Positions 22,601-34,600 of a stretch of DNA of 64,000 nt are shown piece by piece. Below the pieces are notes generated by a model that searched no databases, was not told where the DNA came from, and saw only the letters and a program-made list of their open reading frames with translations. The stretch is from Linyphia triangularis (Eukaryota > Arthropoda > Arachnida > Araneae > Linyphiidae), in assembly GCA_963978545.1 (NCBI GenBank), contig OZ021727.1:44491385-44555384 (forward strand), given 5' to 3'. A program made the position numbers and the translations under genes. Position 1 is the first letter of the stretch; the number at the start of each line of letters is the position of its first letter.

Positions 22601-25600
22601 TTGATCTGTTTTACATCGCCCAAATTTAAAATACCAAAATACACAATTTAATGCTACACTTGATGAATCATAGATATATAGGGCTATAAAGGGTCAAAAG
22701 AACACAGTTATTTTAATCACGAATAGTATTTCAAGAAGAAAAAAAAAGGTAGAGGGCTATTCATAAATAGCGGCCATGACAGTTCCTGACAGTTTCAAGC
22801 TATTCAAATGAAATTTCTCGAAGAAATATAATCAATTTAAAATCCACTTATTACGTAAATTATAAGCAATAAATTAATTTCACATTCTTCAGGTTTTTAT
22901 TGAAATTTCGTTTCAATAGCAAGAAACTCTTAGGGACTGCTACAGTTTTTATAAAATCACAATGGTAACACGAGACTCTTAGGCCAAGTGTTGGCAAACG
23001 GACTCCAGAAAATGGTCCGAATGGTAAGAAAATGGGCGGCGACATTCTTTTAGCTGTGTAAAAAAAGAGAATGGACCCTTTCACATAACCCGATCGTGGA
23101 AAATCTTACACGGAAACAAGTTAGCAGCCGGCTACTGCCACTACAATACACGTTGGCCTGTTAATTCTTCTGTTAACCAATTGGCGAAGGATTTGAGTAG
23201 ACACCTTGTATTTTAAAGCAATTGAGTTTATGCGTGGCAAGTTAAAGATTATTTCGTTTGAAGTTTTTACAAATAGGAATTTCTCAGTCAGAAAAGGGTA
23301 TAATAGATGAAGCTTTAAAGGATAACCATATTAAGGTATAATATAGTTTGTAATTCATCTACTAGATTGTAGACTTAAACACAGCTTTTTACTAACAGTA
23401 GCAAAAAACAAAAATCTGTAACAACATAATATTATCTTATGTTCAAAGTACAAGAAAACGTTTTAGGAAAGCATCAGACGAAAATATGGAATCTTCTAAG
23501 GAAATGTTATAGTGAGGTTTAGCATTAATTTCCTGACACTTGTATTTTCCTTGACAGCTCGCTTTGTCATTTAGCATACTTGAAACTGTTTCGATAAGTG
23601 AAATTTTTAAACATTTTAGTATATTATTTGACGTTAGTTACGTATAACTTTTAATGTCCTCTCTTAATTTTACTTACTTTGGAATTGTGTTTCAAAGAAA
23701 ATCTTCTCGTGACTAAAGTTATTATTTCTTAATTCTCAAGCTCTGTAGAAAATTTATTGAGAGTCCAGGATTTAAAATAGCATTGACGCACTAACTTTTC
23801 CTAACTTTTTTCACTTTTTATCTTTTTCCTAACCACACCTAGACTTTCCAAATCATTTCGAGTTCTATGAGTTTCTATTTATTTATATAGAGGATCAAGA
23901 TTCATGTGGCGTGCATTTAAATTAATAGTCAGAGACATTATTAAAAAAATTTCGTACTTGGAACTAGTCCCATCCCTGCCAATTAGGGATTTCAAAGACT
24001 TTTGACTAGAATTTTGACTTTTGCGTTCGAATAATTTTGACTAGAAAGTGGTAAGCCTTCTTATTCTCTTGCATATGACAGTATAACTTGTAGAAACACT
24101 TATAAGTAAATTAATAATTTTTCTAAATTGATCCTAAAATAACAGAAAGTCGTGAAATCCAAAAATTGCAAATTTAAATGCATGTAACTTAAACTTTCCT
24201 TTCCTAACACTTAGTCCGGGGAATAGAGACTGAAAAAGGGATCTTACTTTGCAAATGGTTATGTAGTTCTGAATTTTTAATATGTTATAAAGGGGGGGGG
24301 GGTCGGTCCCGTGGCTTATAAACCAAGGTTTCGACCTCCTAACCCTTGTGTGTTCTCCGTGGTGCACGAAAACTGAGCGGTTTTTCAGTTTATAAGTCAT
24401 AACTCTTTGTCAATGCATCTTAGAAACAAACATTAAATTTAAAAGTTGTAGAATATTAAATTTTCTACAACTTTTATACACAAAGTTTTTTTGTAGACCT
24501 ATTATGGAAATAGTTATGTCGCATCAAAGTCAAAACTTTTTCGTAAAAATGCTACTTTTTTAAGATTTGTGTCAAGTTTTTTGATTATATCTCCATAATG
24601 GTACGTCTTAGAGAAAAAGTTTGTGAATAAAAGTTGTATAACAACAAATTTCCTACAAGTTTTATACGTTAACTTATTTTCTAGGACTAATAACAAAGAA
24701 TTTACTCCGCTTTGTGTATTTTCCGTGATGCACCAAAAAAAAATACGTTTTTCAGTTTATAGATTATAACTCTTTTGCAATTCCTTTTAAAAACAAACAT
24801 TAAATTTAAAAGTTGTAGAATATTACATTGTCTACAACTTTTGCGTACAATATGCTTTTGTAGAGCTATTATGTAAAGAGTTAAGTAGCATCAAAGTAAA
24901 AACTTTTTCGTAAAAGTGCTGTTTTCTTAAGTTTTTTGCCGAGTTTTTCAATTATATCTTCATAGCAATAAGTCGTAGGGGAAAATATATCATACAAAAG
25001 TTGCATATCTATAAATTTACTATAAGTTTTACACTTAAAAGCTACTATCTGGAACTAATTACTTAGGACCTTCTCTTCTTTGAAGGTTTACGAGATAATA
25101 ACCTATAATATTTTATGTATAAGTAGGGGGTTTAAAAATAGCTTCTAACTGCAGTCTGACAATTTTAGTAAAAAAAATAAAACTATATTTAATACTAATG
25201 ATAATGTAAAATAAAAAGTGGAAATATATTAAATAATGTATATATCTATAGATAATAATAGTAATATAAAATTTACTATTTTGCCTTGATGCACCAAAAA
25301 TTTCTGTATTCGGAAATAAAAATGAGAAATAGACTGCATTCAAGTGGCTAATTCTAAACTACTTGGAGTACAGATCTTTTGAGATAGAATTGAAAAATCT
25401 CAAGTCGGGTGGCATAAGTGACTTGTAAAGGAATTCTTTTAAGGGCTCAGTTTCCGCGAAAACACCATATACTGTTGATTAAGATTTGCCACTGCCAAAT
25501 TCAGAAAGAAGATTAGAAAAACCGAAAAAAAGTTTCTAGTGTTTTCTTTCTCACTCCTCCCCACTATTAACCATCCCGACAGAATATCAACCACTCAGTG

Positions 25601-28600
25601 TAGTTACTTAGTATTGGAATACATGCGTTGTAATGATGGCTGCTTCGTCGTGTTCAATATTACAGGAATTTGCAAAGATCTTCCTAGATCCTAATGCCAG
25701 TGTTTCAAGTATCACTGAAGCAGTATCAAGCATTCTTGTTGCTCTCTATGGTAGTGACAGGGCAACAATTTTAAATGCTTTGCGTTTTAAGCAATTTTCC
25801 AAATCAACAACTGGCAGCAAGTTAAATCTGTCAAAGCTACCACCGACCCAAGAAGCTGTCATGTCTTTCGCACATACCATCAAGTAAAGACATGGATGGG
25901 CCAAATTAAAAATCCTCTGGTCTGGGGGTGGAAGAAGCACAGTAAAGGACTTCTTCCTATTACAACCACCAGGGATTCAGCTCCTCAATCAATTCTGACC
26001 TACATTTTCTGCCAGCGCAACATAGGATGCACTAAGGCTTGCGGTTGTAGAAAGGCCGGTCTCAAGTGCTCCATAATATGTAAAAACTGTCATGGACAAA
26101 CCTGTGACAATATAGCGGACATCATAATTGATGACAACGATGATGACGACCCAACAGAATTCTTAATTGAAGAAATAGCAGAGGAACTAGCCGAGCCTTC
26201 GTGGCTAAACGAAACTAAATTTAGGAATTTATAAGTTTTCTAAATTGTAAGTTTTATTGATATTACTATTATTATATATAGATATATACATTTTTATAGT
26301 ATTAATATTTTACTTTTATAATACTACTAGCTGTACCCTGCCACGCTTCGCTGTGGCACATTGTGATTGAATGGTTGAGAAATGAGAAACAAAACAAAGA
26401 ATACATTTCATATAAGTTTAATTTTGCAATACTTGTAGATACCGTAAAATGGGGTGAATAGGAACAGCGGGGTGAATCGGAACGAAACTTCATGAAATTA
26501 CAAAGAAATTATTATTTTACACAAATAAAGCAATTTTATTAATTATATATATATTTTTCATTTGGTTAACATGTTTTTAATCTTGGACCATGTTTTATAG
26601 GGTTTTCAACACTGTCCTTTTTTTTTAAAAAATTCTGAAACAGCGTGCATACAATCCAATGAGTTTTAACCTCTCCAAAACTTATCCCGTAATTAATAAC
26701 ATGTACCAGTTATAGACTTAACTAATATATTTTTAGATAAGTATAAACATCCACAACAGCATGCCATACTTAATTTAACTTGGTTTTAAAAACTTTTTAT
26801 TTTACGAATTTTTATGTTTTGCCTCGTCTCGATTTTGAGATTTGCGGGGTGAATCGGAACACTTGAAAAGTGATATTAAAAAGCTGTTTTTGGCAAGATT
26901 ATGTTTCACACAAGATTCAACGACTGAAGAAGAGTCTAATTACTCAAGACAGTAATCAAGTATTCCAGTATTCAAGACAGTAATCAAGATTGCAGGCTTG
27001 AATAAATGTTAGAAGAGGAGCCTAGTTTCCGCATGGCAGAAAACCCGATTGTTCCAGTGGTTTTTTCTCTAAATGACTTCGTTATCTTTTAAGTTATATG
27101 GGAAAATGTATGAAGACTCTATGTGAGAAAAGTTTTACACCCACAAGATTATTGCTATATAAGTGTGTTTTACAAAAAGCGCTAATGAACGAAGAGATTT
27201 TCTGAAACAAATGTGGATGCTTTTCTTCTTTCTCAAAATATTTTAAAGAATTTGCAGTCATACGACACGCAAACATAAAGTAGATTAAAAAGTATTTTTA
27301 ATTTTAATGACTATTTGGATGAGTTATAGGAGAGTTATATAAGAGTTGATACGCTTTCAAACATATGATTTGTTTTGACAATAATTGACAAACACAAATT
27401 TTATCCGGCATATTAAAGGATTTTTTCATGATAATTTTGTGTTCCTATTTACCACAATGCATTATTATTTGTTTTTTACCACCCTGTAAACATTTAAATA
27501 AGATCAGACATAAATTGTAACGAGTGTTCCGATTCACCCCTTTCTGCGGTGTGAATCGGAACAGCATGAAAAAATTCAAAATAAATTAAAGTCCTAGTTT
27601 TTACAAAATGTTTTGGGTTGATTCTCAAAGAAGAAGGTAAGACCCAAGTTTCTATGTCAAAAATATGTTCCTTAACGATCTTATTACAACCGATTATTAC
27701 TTTGAAAGTTGAAAAGTGTTCCGATTCACCCCATTTTACGGTATACAATATTTTTTGTTTTTCCACTGTCTGCGTAGATATAAAGACTATCTGGTTTGCC
27801 GACTCGGGAACACGCAACATACAGTTGTCCATGTGAAAAGCAATTCGCATCTAAATCTAAACCACACAATTCTAAAGATTGACCTTGAGCTTTATTGATT
27901 GTGATTGCAAATGCCAATCGAATTGGGAATTGCAATCTTTTAAATTGAAATGGTGTATCGGTCGGGATCATGGGTATTCGAGGAATGAGGACATCTTCAC
28001 CTTTGAAAGGCCCTGTTAAAATCGTTGCTTCCACTACGTTATTCATCAATTTCTTAACTGCAAGTCGCGTGCCGTTGCAGAGTTTTGGCTGATTAATATT
28101 CCGCAAGTGGATAATTGGCACACCTATTTTCAATTTAAGTATGTGTGGTGGTATCCCTGGCAGATCAAATGAGTTTAAAAATTCCGTTGGATAATTAACT
28201 ACTTCATCTGCTTCCACAACGGTGTCTATCGACTTATAAGTAATTTCATCATTTTGAATACTGGATTGAATAACATTATTAAGTTGATAGACATCTTTAT
28301 TCTTTGCGGCAAGGATAGCTCTTTCACTGAGCCAATCGTGATTTCTATGATTTATTTGAATGTCAGGAAATACTTTTTCGATCAGTTCTTCTTTCGAAGT
28401 TACTAAATTACAAAAATTATCGGGAAATGATATTCGTCTAGACGTCTCATCGACTGGCAGCTGTCCGTTTCCAATTTCCAGTAACTGTCGTGAGAATACC
28501 TCAGCTGATGGATCATTCTGCAACTGGACACGCATATTCGTAGTCAACTGCAATGTAACGAAGTGCCGCCATAGTGTTGAATATTTCAGGCAAGCATTTA

Positions 28601-31600
28601 TTTCGTCTGCTGGTGTCGATCGAGAAATTACAGGCAATGTTTGCCTAAAATCTCCTGCGAGCAATATCAATGCATTCCCGAATGGTTGAACGTTTCCACG
28701 CAAATCTCGTAACGATCGATCAAGAGCTTCAAGAGAATTTTTATGTGCCATTGTGCATTCATCCCAAACAATTAGTTTACATTTTTGTAATACTTTTCCC
28801 ATACCGGATGCTTTGGAAATATTGCACGTAGGAGTCTCGATGATTTGCATGTTTAATGGCAACTTTAGAGCTGAATGCGCAGTTCTTCCACCTGGTAACA
28901 ATGTCGCAGCTATTCCAGACGAAGCAAGAGCTAAGGCTATGTCATTTTTTGATCGAACCGTTGCTAGAATCAATCTAATGAGGAACGTTTTCCCAGTTCC
29001 TCCTGGCGCATCCAAGAAGAAGATCCCCCAACTCCGTCATTTATCATTTGCATTATGCGATCATAAATGCCTTTCTGTTCACGCGTTAATTTGGGAATGT
29101 TCGATTGGACATATGCCTGAAGATCATCAATGTTGTAACTCTGTTCACGGCGTAAATCTACATCAAATGCAGCAGTCGCAGTTCGGGTTGGTGCTGGCAT
29201 TCCTAATTGACTAAGAACTTTATTTGCAATAGCTAAGCACTTGTCTTCAATATTTATCAATGCTTCGTTGTAAATGCCTTCTGTAAATTCTAAGGTCATA
29301 TTGACATTTTCAAAGCGTACTCTATGCAAAATATCCTCAGCCATATGCGATCGATATCTTTCCCATAACTCTGTGGGAGATGAAGGAAAGCAAGTGGTCA
29401 ATATAATTGCGAATAATGCGCAAATTTGGTTTGGATGTGCAGTGTTGCACGCCTCATTAATGCATATATTCCACTGTTGGTCATTTTCTAATAAATTCAG
29501 AGCTTGACACGCAGGGCGGAAAGTGGCATGTGTGACGCCGTTAACTATTTTTAATTGCTGAAAAGATCTAGGACCAGGCACATTTACCAATAGCACGCGA
29601 AGGAAAAAACATTCATCTTGATTGGGATGCACTGTATAAAGTCTACCAATTGTATTTTCTTTGAAAATGAAAATACTCTCTCGTGCATCAAAGTTTACAA
29701 ATTATAAAAGCCGTTTTTTATCTCGTGGCTGGGACACGATCAAACAAAAGTTCCTTGATTTAAGTGAATAGTCAGCTAGTGTTTTCCTCGCTTCTGCAGA
29801 TGGCGCGAGTAGTTAGAAAATAGGGCTCCGGGGCCAAGGCGGTGCCGGTGCAGGGACGGGGGACGATGACGTCACCGGAAGGAGGCGTGACCGGATATGA
29901 CGTCACAGGAAGTGCCATCACCGGATATGACGTCACCGGAAACCACGTGACCGGAAGTGGAGTGGAGTTGTTCCCCTCCTGCTGTTGTTTTAGTTTCATT
30001 ATAAGCTGTTTGTGTATGACGTCACAGTGGGAATGACGTCATAATGTGTTTTATATTAAAGTTTAGAGCGATGGCAACACTTTTTAGTTTCGATTTACCT
30101 TTAAGATGGAGTTGAGTTGTTCTAGGACTGCTTGTAAACGAATAAGTTAGAATGATAGGTTTTTATTGCGTGACGTCACAGTAGGTATGACGTCATAATG
30201 TGTTTTATATCAAAGTTTAGAGCGATGGCAACACTTTTTAGTGTCGATTTACCTTTCAGACTGAGTTGAGTTGTTCTAGGGCTGCTTATAAATGAATAAG
30301 TTAGAGTGATAGGTATTTTTACTAATGACGTCACAGTGGGTATGGCGTCATTCTATGTTAAGATTTACGTTTTAAGTGGTGATAACATTGGATATATACC
30401 AAATTTAGTTTTCAGGTGTTGGCAACGAGATCTGATCGGTCATCTAAATGCTCGCTTGTGACTGATAAGTTTTAAACATGTGACCAAAAGTTAACTCCTG
30501 ATTGACTGTTTGGTTTTCTAGCGAGTTACTTACATATCCTTTAATCAAGTTAAAATACCTGCAACAAAGTTACACAAATAAAAATGTTAAATTTGAAAAG
30601 TTAATAAAAGGAAGGCCATTTGCTAAGGGTCTAAAGAACCCTAACCCCGAGCTACACGTGACATTTCAATATTTTACCAAACAATTGTTAAAATATCGAC
30701 TATCGGACGTTGCCTTCATGGTAACTCATCTACCCACCCCCCTTCCCTAACTAATTTTGAATAAGTTAAGACTTTAGAATTACAATTAATAAATTTTGAA
30801 AAATTATTTATTAAAGGTGAGGACCCACCTCCAGCCCGATACCTCTTTTAGGAAGAATTGATACCGCCTCACTCCACCCTAACAAAAAAAAAAAATCTTA
30901 TTCCAAAGAACGTATATTTCTTTGAAACTTGAGGTCACTAACCAACCATCCGATGATATCCTTTAAGAAGATATCTTCACCTCTTAACAATTTTAAAGTT
31001 TTAGTCTAAAAGAAGACTTGTGAGAACGTATATTTCTCTCATGAATTAAATTTAATGGTCACATACAAAATCCTGGAAAAAAATTAACGTTAAATAAGTT
31101 TTTAAAAAATTAGTTAAAGTAATATTTTAGTTAAATTAAGGCTTAAAGAGATAAAAAAAAATAATTAAGGATTAAATGAATGATTTAAGGAATTTTGAAG
31201 TGACCATAGGCATAGCTGATTATGCCATCTTCCAGCAGATACCGCTTGTCGTCATAGGCCGACAAGGCTCTCTTGGTTTGTTGGGGTGAGAAGATGTTTA
31301 AAAATTCACTTACCGAATAATCGAAACGAAATCTGCGAAGCTAAAATAACTGTGAATAACTACACAAGTACGAACAGAATCGCGATGAGAAAAAAAGCAC
31401 GAAGTATTAAACACGTCTTTCACACACAGGCATCTAAGTAGAAATGGCGAGACGGCAACCGGTAGCGTCTATATATGAGGGGTGATCACGTGACTTCACC
31501 GACCAATCAGGTTTCACGGTAGAGGGTGCTACTGACTATCGACCCGTCAGACGGGAGGGGAGCGAGACTAGGGATGTTTCAACACGCTTCAACGCGTTTG

Positions 31601-34600
31601 CGAGTTGAGTTGTTGTGTAACGATCTTGCTTGAAACAGTTAAAGTGATAGATAATTTGTTCGTGACGTCATAGTGTAGCGAATGGGTTTTTAGCGTAGAC
31701 AGTTGTTTCAATTGGAGTAATTATGAAATTTATTAAATATAAAGATAATATTTAGTAATAATTATCAGATTTTATTATTATTATTATAAAAAATAAACTT
31801 ATAAAAAAAAGTGAACGTGAAAATTTACTTTACGAATAAAAATCATGTCTTTAAAATGTGTACGAATATCACTAAATAAGAGAAAAAAGTAACATACTTA
31901 AACTATTTAAGATAAATAACTTTAACATTAACGTAAAAAATTTACTTTTCACATAAAAATCACTTTAAAATGAGTAAAAATATCGTTAAATAAAAGAAAA
32001 AAAGTAACTTACTTAAAATTTCTAAGATAAATATTTAACCTTTACTCGAAAATTCCCTTCATATATAAAAATCACGACTTTAAAATATAACATGCAAGAG
32101 AAAAGTAACGTACTTAAACTTTCTACGACAAATAACTTTAACATTAACGTAACATTTTACTTTACACATAAAAATCCCGACTTTAAAATATGTAGAAATA
32201 TCGCTAAATAAAAGAAGAAAAAAAAGTAACATACTTAAACTTTGTACGACAAATAACTTTGACATTAACGTAAAAAATTTTCTTCACATATAAAAATCAC
32301 GACTTTAAAATGTGACGTGTAAGAAGAATTAGCATACTTAAAATTTCTACGATAAATAATTTTAACATTTGAGTGAAAATTTACTACATATATAAAAATC
32401 ATGTATTTAAAATATCGCTGAATAAAAGAAAAAAGTAACATACTTAAACTTTCTACGACAAATAACTTTAACATTAACGCAAAAATTTACTTTACACATA
32501 AAAATCACGACTTTAAATTTGACATGCAGGAGGAAAGTATAACATACCTATAATTTCTACGACAAAGAATTCAAACATTGCCATTCATGTCTTTAAAATG
32601 TATAATGACAACTCTAACTTTTAGAAAAAAAGAAACACTAAAAATTTACAAGGCAAAGAATTTAAAATTGAACGTGAAAATTAACTTCACATGTACAATC
32701 ATACTCTTATATCAACGATAAATAAGATAAAAAAGAAGCTCTAAAAATTTATAAGGCAAAGAATTTAAATAATACGCAAAAATTTACCTCACATATAAAA
32801 ATTATGTCTTTCAAATGTGTAAGAATAACGCTAAATTAGAGAAAAAGAAATATTAAAAATTTATAAGGTAAGGAATTGAAACAATACGCGAAAATTTATT
32901 TCACACATAACATTTTTATCTTTAAAATGTGTAAGAATAATGCTAAATTAGAGAAGAAAAAAAATAACATACTTAAACTTTCTTCGACAAAAATTTAAAC
33001 AATACGCGACATTTTCATACACAATTATTTTCTTAGGTTAATGTTAAATAATGGGAAATTTAACAGAATAAAAATTTCAAAGATAAAGAATTTTAACCTT
33101 TACACGAAAATTTACCTCACAAAAATATCATATCCTTAAACTTTAACGTGACAATTTACTCTTCATATACAATTAAACTCTTAGGTTAATGTTAAATAAG
33201 AAAAAAAATAATATACTTAAAATTTCTAAGATAAACATAACGTAAAAATTTCGTATCATATGTTTAAAATGTAACATAAAAGAGAAAAAACTAACATACT
33301 TGAACTTTCTATAGCAAAGAATTTAAGCATTAGCGTAAAAATTCACGTTACATATAAAATTCACATCTTTAAATGGGAAGATAAGCAGGTGACGGTAATT
33401 AGCCAATCAGGGTAGCGGTAGGTGATACGCCATTCGCCGGCATTTTTAGATCGGAGGATGAGTCACGCTAAAACTTGTTGGAACAGGTCGGGAGATTTGT
33501 ACAGCAAGAACAACAGCATCGACGCGCAAGCAGCGGGTGATGCTGTGATGTGTCAGCAGGTCTTTGAGATTATCGTTTTCCTACTTTGCCGTTTTCATAA
33601 TGAAATGTTTGTGAAAACTTGGAATGAATAAAGTGGATTTCAAAGACATATTAGTAAGTGAAGGTAGAATTCGCATGGACTTTCTTCCAAAAAGTAAGAT
33701 TCACTTGGAGAATTTAAGATCATTTCTACTTGAAAACTTTTCTATTATTTAAAACATTGAATATTGTTCAAACTCAGTGGGATTATATGCTACAATACGG
33801 GTAAAACTTAACAAAATTGTTACATAGAAGAAAAATAGTAAGAGATTTAAAATAAATATTAGATATAGATACTCCAAAGAAAAAATTTCACCTCTACTTT
33901 TCAATCGGAAAATCAATACAAGTTGGAAATTTATGTTACTTCAAGAAAGACTTAGACAATTTACTTTGTAATAATATACGTTAAGGTGTCGTATTAACTC
34001 GTGCAATACATGCTGACTAAGGTTTATTTTACTTGAAAGGTGAATTGGGGGAAAATATTAAATAAATTGTAGATATTAAATACATTGTAGATATGCATTC
34101 AAGTTTTGAAAATCACCTGCAAGACTTTTAAAACATCTTAAGATAAATTGAAAGAAACTTTTTATACTCTGAAAGGAAATCACAAGTAATTTAGTTAACT
34201 TTTTTCATGGTAACACTCATATTCAACGACATGTTTTTAAAATTTAACCTTCTTTACATGATAATAGTTATAAATTTTTTCAATCTCAGATGCGATATAC
34301 TATTATTTCTAACATATATGTTACGAATTGTGTAAAGTTTTTAAAAGAGTATATGCAAATCACCAATCAGAAACATAAAAATCTAACATCAATCAAACAC
34401 ACTAAAATAATAAGATATTTTCCTTAGTGGAAATAGTTAACTACTCATGTGATGGAATGTACTTAGAAAATTTAAATACTGAAAAAAGTTTGCTAGGCAA
34501 ACTTAAAGAATATATATTTTTTTTTTCTTGTGAAAAACTAGCATAAATTTGAAAAATATAGAGTTTGTTACTACGTAAAATTGAACATCATCTGGACAAA

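Noticed and set aside
28360..29507. Plus-strand frames over the helicase region
   Set aside because: They are shadows of the minus-strand helicase, whose motifs are unambiguous.
29772..30036. Frames rich in VTSYPVT / VTGYDVT repeats
   Set aside because: They are readings of the TGACGTCA/CCGGAT repeats on both strands and recur in the mirror arm; there is no sign of protein selection.
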